Below, piece by piece: positions 26,682 to 36,154 of a stretch of DNA of 64,000 nucleotides. Where the stretch lies: the NCBI GenBank assembly GCA_018401965.1, contig JAGYJU010000020.1, positions 62,001-126,000 of the forward strand, written 5' to 3'. The notes below the pieces were generated by a model. That model did not search any database and was not told the DNA's origin. It saw only the letters and a program-made list of their open reading frames with translations. Position 1 is the stretch's first letter; every line of letters begins with the position of its first letter. The position numbers and the translations under genes are program-made. The stretch comes from Roseicyclus sp. GTDB taxonomy: Bacteria > Pseudomonadota > Alphaproteobacteria > Rhodobacterales > Rhodobacteraceae.

Positions 26682-27734
26682 CTAGAAGCCGATCGTGATC
26701 TCTGCCAGCGCGATCCACAGCGGGATCGACAAGATCGCAACCGGCGTGCCAAGCCCGGTCGAGGTGCCGACATAGGCGCTTGGGTTCGCCTCTGGCAGGG
26801 CCGCGCGCAGCGTTGGCGGGCCGGAAATATCGGAACTGGATGCGGCCATGACCGCCAAAAGCACCACGCCACCGCCCGAAAACCCGGTCAGGTGATGGGC
26901 GGCCAGCCCCGCACCAAAGCCCAGCAAACCATGCACCAACGGGGCCGCGATGCCGTAGATCACATAGGCATGGGCGACCTTGCGCATTTCGCCCAGGCGC
27001 TGCCAGGCCTCCATGCCCATGATCAGCATCAGGATCGACAACAGGCCCCGGAACAGCGGCTCATAGAAACTGGCGTACACCTGTTCGGGCCGCCCCAAAA
27101 GGCCGATGGCCAGCCCCAGAAGCAGCGCGGAAATCGCCGGGCTTTTCAACGTGTCGGTCAGGATGTCCTTGACCAGATCGCCATCGCCGCCGCCCATCGC
27201 AACGGTTGCCGTGCCATCGCCCAAAGGCCGCGCCACGACCGCGCGGGCCGCCGACATCCGCGCCAGCAAGATCGCCGTGACCAGCGCGGCGATATCCATG
27301 AACGGGTAGAGCGCGCCGATAAATCCTTCGTAGGCAATGCCTTCGGCATCCAGCATCACCATGCCCGCCGCCAGCGTAGAGGCCGATACCGCGCCGAACA
27401 GCCCGGCGGTCGCCATGCCATCCATCCGCGCCACACCGCGCGTTTGCGCCAAGGTGCGCGCACCCAAAAGCACGATCAAAACCCCGACCAGCGCCGCCGC
27501 GATCGCCGGCACGGCCAACGCCAGCAGATCGGCCTCGCGCACGGAAATGCCCGCGCCCAACCCGACCTTCAACAGCAAGACCAGCACGATGAACTTGTAG
27601 ACCGGCGCGGGCACCTCCAGCTTGCTGCCCATCGCGGCCAGAACCATGCCACCGATCAAAAAGGCCAGCGTCGGTTTTTGCACCTGCGCGACCAGTGTCG
27701 TCGCGATGTCCAAGACCATGTCCATACCCAGCAT
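26682..27734 (-). CDS. sbtA: SbtA-type sodium-dependent bicarbonate transporter
   Basis: A 350-residue membrane protein with about ten helices, of the SbtA/DUF897 family that imports bicarbonate with Na+ in cyanobacteria and some proteobacteria. Conserved parts include KPTLAFLIGGMVLAAMGSKL, a GLFGAVSASTLAAG segment mid-protein, the cytoplasmic loop after MSAARAV, and VMAASSSDISGPPTLRAALP near the end. No carboxysome or RubisCO gene is in the window, so it may feed bicarbonate to carboxylases such as acetyl-CoA or crotonyl-CoA carboxylase. The start could also be the ATG at 27725. A LysR gene follows. Confidence 0.85.
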   Translation of the reverse strand: MLGMDMVLDIATTLVAQVQKPTLAFLIGGMVLAAMGSKLEVPAPVYKFIVLVLLLKVGLGAGISVREADLLALAVPAIAAALVGVLIVLLGARTLAQTRGVARMDGMATAGLFGAVSASTLAAGMVMLDAEGIAYEGFIGALYPFMDIAALVTAILLARMSAARAVVARPLGDGTATVAMGGGDGDLVKDILTDTLKSPAISALLLGLAIGLLGRPEQVYASFYEPLFRGLLSILMLIMGMEAWQRLGEMRKVAHAYVIYGIAAPLVHGLLGFGAGLAAHHLTGFSGGGVVLLAVMAASSSDISGPPTLRAALPEANPSAYVGTSTGLGTPVAILSIPLWIALAEITIGF

Positions 27735-27810
27735 CCCCGTCTTGCCTGTGAAACTGGCGCGGGTATGCCGGTGAGAACTCAGAAATAAAAATACAGGTTT
27801 TGCAGGTTTC

Positions 27811-27827
27811 GTTCTGTTTTATGGAAC
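27811..27827. promoter_or_regulatory. Candidate LysR operator upstream of sbtA
   Basis: GTTCTGTTTTATGGAAC matches the dyad at 26640 in 14 of 17 positions and lies 77-93 bp upstream of sbtA in AT-rich DNA. It overlaps the azlD stop codon. It is probably the regulator's site at the sbtA promoter. Confidence 0.5.
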
Positions 27828-28148
27828 GATCAGGCCAAGCCCCCAAAGCCCGCCCATGCCGACGACGATGGCCCAGATCGCGTTGCGGGTCCAAAGCCCG
27901 ACGCTAAGCGCAAGTGCCGCCGCCGTGATCCGCACCGGGTCAAGCGCGCCGCCCGTCACCTCTGGCCACAAGATCAGCGGCGTCACCATCGCGGGCAGGA
28001 TGCCCACGGCGGTATAGCGCAGATGCCGCAGCAGCCGGGGCGCCAGCACGCGGTTGCCCAGAAAGCCCAGAAAGGAAAACCGGATCAGAAAGGTGCCCAG
28101 CCCCAGTGCCAGGATGATCAACCACAGATCGCCGTTGGAATAATTCAT
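27819..28148 (-). CDS. azlD: AzlD-family branched-chain amino acid exporter subunit
   Basis: A 109-residue membrane protein with four predicted helices. LGTFLIRFSFLGFLGNR and LRYTAVGILPAMVTPLILWP are the AzlD signatures. With AzlC it forms an LIV-E-type exporter for branched-chain amino acids and azaleucine. The ATG overlaps the azlC stop (ATGA). Confidence 0.9.
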   Translation of the reverse strand: MNYSNGDLWLIILALGLGTFLIRFSFLGFLGNRVLAPRLLRHLRYTAVGILPAMVTPLILWPEVTGGALDPVRITAAALALSVGLWTRNAIWAIVVGMGGLWGLGLIVP

Positions 28149-28852
28149 CCCCGCGCCCCCATCCGGCGTTCCACCTCGGCGCCGACGATCATCGCCGCCA
28201 GACCGGCCGCCAGAAGCCACAGGTTCCACGGCAGAAAGGACAGCGCCACCGCCATGACGACCGAGGTCAGCGCGGCGGCGACATGGGCCAGCGTCCGAAG
28301 CGCAGGCGCGATCAGCGCGATGAAGGTGATCGGCACCGCGAAATCCAGGCCCAGGGCGGGCGGCACCGCTTCGCCCACCACGATCCCGACCCAAGTGGCG
28401 ATGACCCAGACCGGGATGATCGGCGTGGCGGTGCCAAAGAAGAACGCGACCTTGGCGGCGACGGTCTGATCGGGCGCGGCCTCATAATCGGCATGGGCCA
28501 GCGCGTAGGTCTGATCGACATTCATGTAGGCGATCAAGGCGCGCTGCCACACCGGCGCGGCCCCCAGATGCGGCGCAAGCGACGCGGAATACATCGCCAT
28601 GCGCAAATTCACCGCCAGCGCCGAGGCGATGACGATCAGCGTGGGCGCATTGTCCGACATCAGTTGCAGCGCGGTGAATTGCGACGCGCCCGCGATGACC
28701 AGAACGGTAAAGCCCATGACCTGCGCGATGTTCAGCCCCGCCTCCGTGCCGACCACGCCGAACAACAGGCCGAAGGGGCCGACCACGATGACAAAGGGCA
28801 GCGCGGTGCGCAGACCGCGCAGATAGGCGGTGCGGGGGCTGGATGCGGGCAT
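28145..28852 (-). CDS. azlC: AzlC-family branched-chain amino acid exporter subunit
   Basis: A 235-residue membrane protein. GLRTALPFVIVVGPFGLLFG, then VIAGASQFTALQLM, NLRMAMYSASLAPHL and the VDQTYALAHADYE loop are diagnostic of AzlC. It pairs with AzlD directly downstream. A branched-chain permease role is family knowledge; the specificity here is not shown. Confidence 0.92.
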   Translation of the reverse strand: MPASSPRTAYLRGLRTALPFVIVVGPFGLLFGVVGTEAGLNIAQVMGFTVLVIAGASQFTALQLMSDNAPTLIVIASALAVNLRMAMYSASLAPHLGAAPVWQRALIAYMNVDQTYALAHADYEAAPDQTVAAKVAFFFGTATPIIPVWVIATWVGIVVGEAVPPALGLDFAVPITFIALIAPALRTLAHVAAALTSVVMAVALSFLPWNLWLLAAGLAAMIVGAEVERRMGARG

Positions 28853-28953
28853 GGGGGCGGGCTAGCCTTGTGGGTGATCCTTGGGCGCAGCCATAGGCGA
28901 CCCACGGGGCGGATGCAATTCAGCCCGCGTGACACGCGGCATCAGGGGGTGTG

Positions 28954-29541
28954 ATGGGCGACGGGGGCAAACCCTTGGGCGTGATCCTTGCGGGCGGCGC
29001 CGGGCGGCGGATCGGCGGCGGCAAACCCTTGGTGATGCTGGCGGGCAGGCCGCTGATCGCGCATGCCATCGCGCGGCTTGGGCCGCAATGCGCCGCTCTT
29101 GCGATCAACGCCAATGACCCGGCGGGGCTTGCGGCGCTTGGGGTGCCGGTGATCGCGGATGGCGTGGATGGGGGCCAGGGGCCCTTGTCGGGGATCCTTG
29201 CGGCGATGGACTGGGCGGCCAGCCAAGGCGCGCCGCGCGTCCTGACAGCGCCGGTCGACACACCGTTTCTGCCCCGGGACCTATCCGCGCGGCTGGCCGA
29301 AGCGCACGCGCCCATCGCGCTGGCCGCGACCGATGACGGGGTGCAGGGAACCTGCGGGCTGTGGGATGTGGGTCTGCGGATGGCGCTGGCGCAGGCCTTG
29401 GCCGATGGGCGGCGCAAGGTCAGCGAATTTGCCATGGTCCAAGGCGCGGTGACGGTTCGGTTCGACGCGGCCGATGCCTTCTTGAACATCAACACCCCCG
29501 ATGACCTGGCGGCGGCCAAGGCGATGCTTGGGCCGAGATGA
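28954..29541 (+). CDS. mobA: Molybdenum cofactor guanylyltransferase
   Basis: A 195-residue nucleotidyltransferase that joins GMP to molybdopterin to make the MGD cofactor. The N-terminal LAGGAGRRIGGGKPL is the GTP-binding loop, and APVDTPFLP the metal-binding aspartate region. The ATG at 28954 is preferred; a GTG three bases earlier is possible, and AGGGGG precedes both. It overlaps the next gene by 4 bases. Confidence 0.92.
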   Translation: MGDGGKPLGVILAGGAGRRIGGGKPLVMLAGRPLIAHAIARLGPQCAALAINANDPAGLAALGVPVIADGVDGGQGPLSGILAAMDWAASQGAPRVLTAPVDTPFLPRDLSARLAEAHAPIALAATDDGVQGTCGLWDVGLRMALAQALADGRRKVSEFAMVQGAVTVRFDAADAFLNINTPDDLAAAKAMLGPR

Positions 29542-30392
29542 CAGGGTTTGACACCATCGTGATCGTCGATTGGTCGGCGCGGTCGGCCCCATCGCCCAGC
29601 CGCCCCAGCAAGGACGCGATCTTCATCGCGCAAGCCACGGCGGGGCAGGTCTGCGTCAGCTATCACCGCACCCGCACGGCGGCACAGCAGGCACTGGAAA
29701 CAATCTGTGACGCCGCGCTGGCCGATGGGCGGCGGGTGATGGCGGGGTTTGATTTCCCCTTTGGCTACCCGCAGGGCTTTGCGCGGGCGGTGACGGGGGG
29801 CGATGACCCGCTGGCGATCTGGGATTGGTTGGCGAAACGCGTCGCAGATGATGACCGCAACGCGAACAACCGGTTCGACGTGGCCGAGACGCTGAACCGC
29901 CTGTTTCCGGGGATCGGGCCGTTCTGGGGCTGTCCCGCCGCGCGCGCGACCGAGGGTTTGCCGATGCGCGGCAGCCTGCGCCACGGGCATGGCATGGCGG
30001 AACGGCGCAGGGTGGAAACCCGCCTGCCCCGGGCGCAACCGGTATGGAAACTGTTCACCACCGGATCGGTGGGCAGCCAGGCGCTGTTGGGCCTGCCCCG
30101 CTTGCAGGCCCTGCGGCGGCGCTACGGCACGGCGCTGGCGGTGCGCCCCTTCGAAGACCGCGATGCGCCGATCGTGCTGGCCGAGGTCTACCCATCCCTG
30201 ATCGATGCCGCGATCAAGGCGCGGCACCAGCCGGGCGAGGTGTTCGATGCAGCCCAGGTGCGGGTGCTGGCCCAAGCCTTTGCCGGGCTCCCCCCGGCGC
30301 AGCTGCAGGTGATGCTGCGCGAAGGCTGTCCGACCGAGGGTTGGATCCTGGGCCTTGGGCACGAGGCGGCGTTGAACGCGGCGTTGGGGTGA
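29538..30392 (+). CDS. Unknown protein translationally coupled to mobA
   Basis: A 284-residue soluble protein. I do not recognise it firmly. The pattern FDTIVIVDWSARSAPS (strand, Asp, Ser), then AGFDFPFGYPQGF and EVYPSLIDAA resembles RNase-H-fold DUF429-type proteins, which share an N-terminal Asp, a D-x-P-x-G motif and an E-x-x-P motif. Similar proteins next to mobA are often labelled as molybdopterin-guanine-dinucleotide related without proof. The ATG overlaps the mobA stop, so both are made together. Confidence 0.65.
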   Translation: MTGFDTIVIVDWSARSAPSPSRPSKDAIFIAQATAGQVCVSYHRTRTAAQQALETICDAALADGRRVMAGFDFPFGYPQGFARAVTGGDDPLAIWDWLAKRVADDDRNANNRFDVAETLNRLFPGIGPFWGCPAARATEGLPMRGSLRHGHGMAERRRVETRLPRAQPVWKLFTTGSVGSQALLGLPRLQALRRRYGTALAVRPFEDRDAPIVLAEVYPSLIDAAIKARHQPGEVFDAAQVRVLAQAFAGLPPAQLQVMLREGCPTEGWILGLGHEAALNAALG

Positions 30393-30395
30393 TGG

Positions 30396-31405
30396 TCAGT
30401 CGAAGGTGCCCGCGACCCGACCGATCAACATGAAGGCGCGCGCGGTGCGGGTGTTGGCGAGCGCCACGATCTCTGCATCGCTGGCGTTGCGTTCGAATTC
30501 CATGAAGGTGCGGTCGAAATGGCGCAGGAAATGATGCGCCGCATCGCGGAACACCGGGTCTTTCTTCATCCGGCCGGCGGCCAGCACAAGGCTGGATCGG
30601 TCATGGATGCCCCCCAGGGCCGCCACCGCGCGGCCCCGTTCGCCCTGGGCAAAGCGACGCCACATTTCCGGGCGCGCGCGGTCTGGCCGCAGGTCATCCA
30701 TGTAGATGCCATCTTGCGACAGCAGCGTCAGCACATCCTGGCTGGCGCGGATCAGGCGTTCGGTTGACCGGTCTTCCAGCGCGCGGCGCAGCGTGCGGAA
30801 CCCTTCCTTGTCATGTTCGTTTTCGGGGAAATTCAGGGCCTGGATGAAATCCGTCACCGAAATCGGATCTTTCTCTGCCGGTGCGGACAGCGCAAAGCCG
30901 GGTTGCGGCAGGTCGGGTGCGGGCGGGGCATGCACGACCGCCGCGCGGTCTGCGGCCTGTGGCAGCGCGCGCAGCGGCGAAAACACGCCCCCGCCCCCGC
31001 CTGCGCGGCGCGGGTGGTTTCAACAAGTTCCTCGAGCTTTTCGACGACCGCCGGGCGCAGGTCCATGGTGGCGCGCTGTTGCTGGTCGATATAGGCGGCG
31101 CGCATCGCGTCGATCGAGGCCTGAAGCCGCGCCGCTTCTTCGCGCAGCCCCCGCGCGGTGCGCGCAGCCGTCGCCGCCACCCAGATCAGCGCGATGGGCA
31201 TGAGAACGGCAAGCGTGGTCAACACGCCATCGGCAAGCGCGGAGCCTTCACCGCCCGGATCGCGCGTGTTGACGAAAATCACCGCGACCAGCCAGAGACA
31301 GGTCAGCACCCCGGCGCCGATTTCTATCCCGGTGATCCGCCGCGACGGGTTTTCCCGGGCGTAAAGGCCCAGTTCAAGGGTCGTTGGCTTTGGGGTCTCG
31401 GGCAT
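30396..31405 (-). pseudogene. Conserved membrane protein with coiled-coil region (frameshifted)
   Basis: About 336 residues once one base is restored. The start MPETPKPTTLELGLYARENP is followed by two transmembrane helices (about 30-50 and 62-85), a coiled-coil-like stretch (LREEAARLQASIDAMRAAYI) and a C-terminal soluble helical domain (ENEHDKEGFRTLRRALEDR). The break is at two C5 runs (30988-30998): QAGAGA goes to nonsense, while one extra G gives AGAGGVFSPLRALP. I do not know the function; Rhodobacterales carry similar proteins. It is convergent with the mobA-linked gene. Confidence 0.65.
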
Positions 31406-31451
31406 ACGGGCACTGGCACTTCGGAACGGAACTTTGGGTCGGACAGCCGGA

Positions 31452-31919
31452 TCAGACGTAGGAAATGCGCAATATCTCGTAGTCTTTGTCACCGCCGGGT
31501 GTCTTGACCTCGACGCTATCGCCCTCTTCCTTGCCAATCAAGGCGCGGCCAAGCGGAGAGCTGATGTTGAGCATGCCCTTTTCGATATTCGCCTCGGCCT
31601 CGCCCACGATCTGGTAGGTTTTTTCCACGTCATCATCATCGACCAGAACAACGGTCGCGCCGAACTTGATCGGACCCGACAATGTTTTGGGGTCGATCAC
31701 GTTGGCGCGCGAAATCACGCCTTCGAGTTCCTTGATCCGGCCCTCGATGAAGGACTGTTTTTCCTTGGCGGAATGGTATTCGGCATTCTCGGACAGATCG
31801 CCATGTTCGCGCGCCTCGGAAATGGCTTGAATGATCGCCGGACGTTCCACGCTTTTCAGCTGCTTCAGCTCGTCGTTCAGGGCTTTGTAGCCCGGCGGGG
31901 TCATCGGGATCTTTTCCAT
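31452..31919 (-). CDS. greA: Transcription elongation factor GreA
   Basis: A 155-residue protein that rescues backtracked RNA polymerase. The N-terminal coiled coil ends with the tip motif [20 protein letters not shown], with the acidic pair needed for transcript cleavage. The C-terminal FKBP-like domain has [20 protein letters not shown]. The start at 31919 ([11 protein letters not shown]) matches the family. Confidence 0.97.
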   Translation of the reverse strand: MEKIPMTPPGYKALNDELKQLKSVERPAIIQAISEAREHGDLSENAEYHSAKEKQSFIEGRIKELEGVISRANVIDPKTLSGPIKFGATVVLVDDDDVEKTYQIVGEAEANIEKGMLNISSPLGRALIGKEEGDSVEVKTPGGDKDYEILRISYV

Positions 31920-32016
31920 GAAAATGGCCTTGAATTTGTAGGGGTACACATCCGTTCAACGGCCAGACGTTAGGGCCGAACGGCACAGGGTTCAACGGGC
32001 GATCTTTGCGGCGCGG

Positions 32017-32145
32017 TCAGCGTGCCGGGGCCGTGGCGCTGGCGGGCACCTGGCGGGGTTCGGGGCGCTGGGGGTCGCCTTCGACACCGCAGGCGGCAAG
32101 GGTTGCCAGGGCAAGACAGGCGGCAAGGGTGCGAAACGGGGTCAT
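32017..32145 (-). CDS. Small lipoprotein (LptM-like candidate)
   Basis: A 42-residue peptide beginning [20 protein letters not shown], with a lipobox LAAC and predicted lipidated Cys19, followed by a short proline-rich tail ([15 protein letters not shown]). Its ATG overlaps the argH stop, so it is probably translated with it. The lipidated CG-x-x-GDP-x-x-P form recalls LptM/YifL lipoproteins that mature the LPS transport complex and usually sit beside lysA or argH. That link is an inference from layout and shape. Confidence 0.7.
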   Translation of the reverse strand: MTPFRTLAACLALATLAACGVEGDPQRPEPRQVPASATAPAR

Positions 32146-33534
32146 GCAAGCGCTTCCTTCCAACGGGCGATCTGGGCGCGCACCTGTTGCGGCGCGGTGC
32201 CGCCATAGGACATGCGCGAGGCAACGGAATTATGCACGCCGAGAACATCGAAAATCTCGCCGGTGATGCCGGGATGGACGCCCTGCATCTGCGCAAGCGT
32301 CAGATCGGGCAGATCGACACCGCCCTGTTCGGCCAAGGCCACCAAGCGTGCCGGTGACGTGATGGGCGTCGCGAAACGGCAGGCCAAGCACCCGCACCAG
32401 CCAATCGGCGAGGTCCGTGGCGGTGGAAAAGCCCGATCCCGCGGCGCGTTCCAGCGCCTCGCGGTTGGCGGACATGTCGCGCACCATGCCATCCATCGCG
32501 GCCAAGGCCAGCATCAGGTTGTCGGCGGCATCGAAGACCTGTTCCTTGTCTTCCTGCATGTCCTTGGAATAGGCGAGCGGCAGGCCCTTCATCACCATCA
32601 TCAGCGCCACGTTGGCCCCGAAGATGCGGCCGATCTTGGCGCGGATCAGTTCCGCGGCGTCGGGGTTTTTCTTTTGCGGCATGATCGAAGAACCGGTTGA
32701 AAACCGGTCCGACAGGCGCACGAAGCGGAACTGGGCCGAAGACCAGATCACCAGCTCCTCGGCAAAGCGTGACAGGTGCATCGCGCTGATCGAGGCGGCC
32801 GCAAGGAATTCGAGCGCGAAATCACGGTCGCTGACCGCGTCGAGCGAATTGGCCATGGGCCGGTCAAAGCCAAGCGCCGTGGCCGTCATGTGCCGGTCGA
32901 TCGGAAAGGAGGTGCCGGCCAGTGCTGCGGCGCCCAGCGGGCTTTCGTTCATGCGCGCGCGCGCATCGGCAAAACGCGACCGGTCGCGCGCGAGCATTTC
33001 CACATAGGCCATCATGTGATGGCCCCATGTCACGGGTTGGGCGGTTTGCAGATGGGTAAAGCCGGGCATCACCCAATCGGCCCCCTGTTCGGCCTGGTCG
33101 ACAAGCGCGCGCATCAACGCCTCGATGCCCGCGATGGCGGCGTCGCATTGGCCCCGGACCCAAAGCCGGAAATCGGTGGCGACCTGGTCGTTGCGCGACC
33201 GCGCGGTGTGAAGACGCCCGGCGGCATCGCCGATCAGCTCTTTCAGGCGCGCCTCGACATTCATGTGGATGTCTTCGAGCGCGGTGGAAAACTGGAAACT
33301 GCCGCCGTCGATCTCTGACAAGACCGTGAGCAGACCTTTCCGGATCGCATCGACATCGCTATCGTTCAGGATACCGGTGGCCGCCAACATCGCCGCATGG
33401 GCGCGGGAGCCTTCGATATCCTGCTGCGCCAGTCGCTTGTCGAACCCGATCGAGGCATTGATCGCCTCCATGATCGCGTCCGGCCCGGCGGCGAAGCGCC
33501 CGCCCCACATGGCATTGGCGGTTTTATCGGTCAT
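32142..33534 (-). pseudogene. argH: Argininosuccinate lyase (frameshifted near C-terminus)
   Basis: The last enzyme of arginine synthesis, splitting argininosuccinate into arginine and fumarate. The start is [20 protein letters not shown], with [17 protein letters not shown] and the fumarase-superfamily signature [20 protein letters not shown]. The frame breaks near 32349: DAHHVTG is followed by nonsense, but removing one base gives [20 protein letters not shown] and the normal end, [17 protein letters not shown], for 463 residues. An artefactual extra base is likely. It is divergent from tlpA with 27 bp between starts. Confidence 0.93.
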
Positions 33535-33561
33535 GACGTTCGGCCCTTTGGAGGTTTCCTG

Positions 33562-34122
33562 ATGATCCGCGGAATGCGTCTTGCCGTGCTCTACCTTGCT
33601 GCAAGCCTCGGTGCAAATGCTGCCATGGCGCAAGACCTGTCGGACTATCTGACCGGCGAGATGCGGGGGCTGGTGCTGCACGAGGCACCGGTTGCGGCGT
33701 CGACCCTGCCCTATCTGCACGAGGATGACACCGAGGGCGCGCTGGCCGATTATGCCGGGCGCCATGTGCTGTTGAATTTCTGGGCGACATGGTGCGCCCC
33801 CTGCCGCGAAGAGATGCCATCGCTGCAAAACCTGCAAACGCAGCTTGGGGGGGAGGATTTCGCCGTGGTCACGCTGGCCACCGGGCGCAACCCGCCCCAG
33901 GCGATTGCGCGGTTTTTCGAGGAGATCGGTGTGCAGGATCTGCCCCGCCACCGCGATATCAACCAGCAGATCGCGCGGGAAATGGGGGTGTTCGGCCTGC
34001 CCATCACGGTGATCCTGGATCCCGAGGGCCGCGAGATTGCCCGCCTGCGCGGCGATGCGCATTGGGACAGCCCCGAGGCCATCGCGCTGATCGAGGCGAT
34101 TCTGGCGGGCGGCGCGGGCTGA
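33562..34122 (+). CDS. TlpA-family thiol:disulfide oxidoreductase
   Basis: A 186-residue exported thioredoxin-fold protein. A signal peptide or N-terminal anchor covers residues 1-23 ([13 protein letters not shown], then QDL), and the active site is WATWCAPC at 74-81, followed by [19 protein letters not shown] contains the cis-proline. GGAGG lies seven bases before the ATG at 33562. TlpA/ResA proteins keep apocytochrome c and copper-site cysteines reduced, which suits the cbb3 genes elsewhere in the window. Confidence 0.9.
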   Translation: MIRGMRLAVLYLAASLGANAAMAQDLSDYLTGEMRGLVLHEAPVAASTLPYLHEDDTEGALADYAGRHVLLNFWATWCAPCREEMPSLQNLQTQLGGEDFAVVTLATGRNPPQAIARFFEEIGVQDLPRHRDINQQIAREMGVFGLPITVILDPEGREIARLRGDAHWDSPEAIALIEAILAGGAG

Positions 34123-34123
34123 C

Positions 34124-34159
34124 GGGGGCGCTGCCCCCACCACGGCCCAAGGGCCGTGG
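34124..34159 (+). repeat. Palindromic repeat pair after tlpA
   Basis: GGGGGC-GCT-GCCCCC (34124-34138) is followed by a 9-bp stem, CCACGGCCC and GGGCCGTGG (34140-34159), then CCCCCCGGAGTTTTCCGG and AAGATGAAGG. This is the same family as the element at 438. It may end tlpA and, read the other way, tag transcripts. Confidence 0.55.
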
Positions 34160-34195
34160 CCCCCCGGAGTTTTCCGGCCAAGATGAAGGCGCGCG

Positions 34196-34774
34196 TTACC
34201 CTTGATGCGGGGTCAAGGCGGCATGGCGGTGGCAGGGCGTGATATGGTCGTTGACCAGCCCGGTGGCCTGCATCCAGGCATAGGTTATGGTCGGCCCGCA
34301 AAAGCGGAACCCCGCGCGCCTGAGGTCTTTTGACACCTGTTCACTGAGCGGCGTGAAGGCCGGAACCGCCGCCAGATCGGGCCAATCGTTTTGCAGGGGC
34401 GCGCCATCGACATAGCGCCACATCCTGGCGGAGAACGCCTCTGCGCCGCCAAGATCCAGGTAGGCACGGGCATTTGTGATGGTGGCCGCGATCTTGCCCC
34501 GGTGGCGCACGATGCCGGGATCGGCGAGGCAGCGGGTGATCTCGGCCTCGTCCCAGGTGGCGATGATCGCGGGATCAAACCCCTGAAAGGCCGCGCGAAA
34601 GGCATCACGTTTGCGCAAGATCGTGATCCAGGACAGCCCGGCCTGAAACCCGTCGAGGATCAGCTTTTCCCACAGCGCGCGACCGTCGTATTCGGGCACG
34701 CCCCATTCGGTGTCGTGATAGGCGACATAAAGCGGATCGGTGCCGCACCAGCCGCAGCGGATCGGGGAGGGCAT
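34196..34774 (-). CDS. tag: DNA-3-methyladenine glycosylase I
   Basis: A 192-residue base-excision repair enzyme that removes 3-methyladenine. [20 protein letters not shown] holds the zinc-binding Cys and His and the family's invariant HDx[24 protein letters not shown] forms the substrate pocket, and [20 protein letters not shown] with a late CHRH supplies the remaining zinc ligands. Length is normal. Confidence 0.96.
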   Translation of the reverse strand: MPSPIRCGWCGTDPLYVAYHDTEWGVPEYDGRALWEKLILDGFQAGLSWITILRKRDAFRAAFQGFDPAIIATWDEAEITRCLADPGIVRHRGKIAATITNARAYLDLGGAEAFSARMWRYVDGAPLQNDWPDLAAVPAFTPLSEQVSKDLRRAGFRFCGPTITYAWMQATGLVNDHITPCHRHAALTPHQG

Positions 34775-34916
34775 GGGCGTTTCTCCGGAAAATTGGATGC
34801 AAATGCCGAGTTTCAGGCTTTGTTAAGGGGTGGGATGGCACCACGGCAAGCACGATGCAGGCAGAGGTGCGATGATGGGCCATATGCGGGGCAAATTGGT
34901 TGAGGCGGGCCTCGGC

Positions 34917-34926
34917 AGCCCGCTGG
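34917..34926. repeat. Left target-site duplication
   Basis: AGCCCGCTGG directly left of the insertion sequence, identical to 36145-36154. Ten bases is in the range reported for the ISAs1 family. Confidence 0.93.
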
Positions 34927-36144
34927 CAGGAGAATCGCTTTTGGACCTGGCTGGGTCTGTAAGCGGGTTGCGCCTGTTGGCGTGATGGATTCTGGATGGT
35001 GGTCTCATCATCTTGGAGCCTTCGATCATGCAGATTTTCCTCGACGCCTTCGGCAGCACCCCCGATCCGCGGGCCAGCAATGCCCGTCATGACCTCGGCG
35101 AGCTGCTTGTTATCGCGTTCGTTTCGGTGCTCTGTGGCTCGAGTTCCTGTGCGGAGATGGCAGAGTTCGGGCGCGTAAAAGAGAACGTTTTCAGAAACTT
35201 CCTTAAGCTCAAGCACGCCATACCCTCACATGACACGTTTTCCGATGTGTTCGCGATGATCGACCCCAAGGCGCTGGATGCGGCCTTCGGCAAAGTGTTG
35301 GCCGAGGTCGCGGCTCTGCTTCAAGACGGTGATGTGATCGCCATCGACGGTAAGGCGCTGCGCGGGGCTCGGGACAAGAGCGAGAGCGCAAAAACCCGGA
35401 TGATGGTCTCAGCCTACGCCTCCCGGCTGCGCCTGACGCTGGCCACGGTTCCCGCGGATCGGGGCGCAGAGTTGGACGCGGCCATCGAAGCACTGGGGCT
35501 GATCGCGCTGAAGGGCAAGGTGGTGACGGGCGATGCGCTCCATTGCAACCGCCGCACAGTGGCCGCAATCAACGCCCAAGGTGGCGACTGGTGCCTGGCG
35601 CTCAAAGGTAATCAGGGGTCACTCTTGTCGGATGCGCGGGGCTGCTTTTCGACACGGCGCGACGAACACCCGGAAGCTGTCACGGACGAGATGAACCATG
35701 GTCGCCGGGAGATCCGAAAGGCCGTCGTGGTATCGGCCAAGTCCTTTGCAGAATACCACGAATTCCCTGGCCTCAAGGGCTTCGGTCGCATCGAGGCAAC
35801 CCGCGAAGTCAATGGCAAGGTGACCTCACAGACGCGGTTCTTCGCCTTGTCCTGGCTACCCACGCCCGAGATCTTGCTCGCCACCGTCCGCGCCCATTGG
35901 GCCATCGAGAACGCCCTGCATTGGCAACTCGACGTGTCGTTTCGCGAAGACGCCGCGCGCAACCGCAAAGACAATGGACCTGGCAACATCGCCGTGCTCC
36001 GGCGCCGCGCTCTCGACGTGGTCCGCCGCGACACTTCCAAAACGTCGCTGTCCCTAAAACTCAAACGAGCCGGCTGGGACGATGCCTTCTTGCACAAACT
36101 TCTCACCAATATCTCAACAGCTTAGGCCAAAAGCGATTGCCCTG
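34927..36144 (+). mobile_element. ISAs1-family insertion sequence, 1218 bp, complete
   Basis: It is bounded by inverted repeats CAGGAGAATCGCTTTTGG (34927-34944) and CCAAAAGCGATTGCCCTG (36127-36144), which match at 16 of 18 positions when one is reversed. It contains one full-length transposase gene and is flanked by a perfect 10-bp duplication. Intact ends and an intact gene suggest recent, possibly still mobile, insertion. It interrupts an EAL-domain gene. Confidence 0.95.
35028..36125 (+). CDS. ISAs1-family transposase
   Basis: A 365-residue DDE transposase. It begins [20 protein letters not shown] with an N-terminal DDE_Tnp_1-associated domain, then the catalytic core: AIDGKALRG (first Asp), VTGDALHC (second Asp), LALKGNQ, and [20 protein letters not shown] (catalytic Glu). 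[20 protein letters not shown] closes the family signature. The ATG at 35028 is preferred over a TTG at 35013. The stop lies 1 bp before the right inverted repeat. Confidence 0.96.
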   Translation: MQIFLDAFGSTPDPRASNARHDLGELLVIAFVSVLCGSSSCAEMAEFGRVKENVFRNFLKLKHAIPSHDTFSDVFAMIDPKALDAAFGKVLAEVAALLQDGDVIAIDGKALRGARDKSESAKTRMMVSAYASRLRLTLATVPADRGAELDAAIEALGLIALKGKVVTGDALHCNRRTVAAINAQGGDWCLALKGNQGSLLSDARGCFSTRRDEHPEAVTDEMNHGRREIRKAVVVSAKSFAEYHEFPGLKGFGRIEATREVNGKVTSQTRFFALSWLPTPEILLATVRAHWAIENALHWQLDVSFREDAARNRKDNGPGNIAVLRRRALDVVRRDTSKTSLSLKLKRAGWDDAFLHKLLTNISTA

Positions 36145-36154
36145 AGCCCGCTGG
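36145..36154. repeat. Right target-site duplication
   Basis: AGCCCGCTGG directly right of the insertion sequence, the second copy of 34917-34926. It reads SPL in the EAL frame, as in the left fragment. Confidence 0.93.

Noticed and set aside
26682..27734. SbtA as evidence of autotrophy
   Set aside because: No RubisCO, carboxysome or cbb genes are in the window; bicarbonate can serve other carboxylases.
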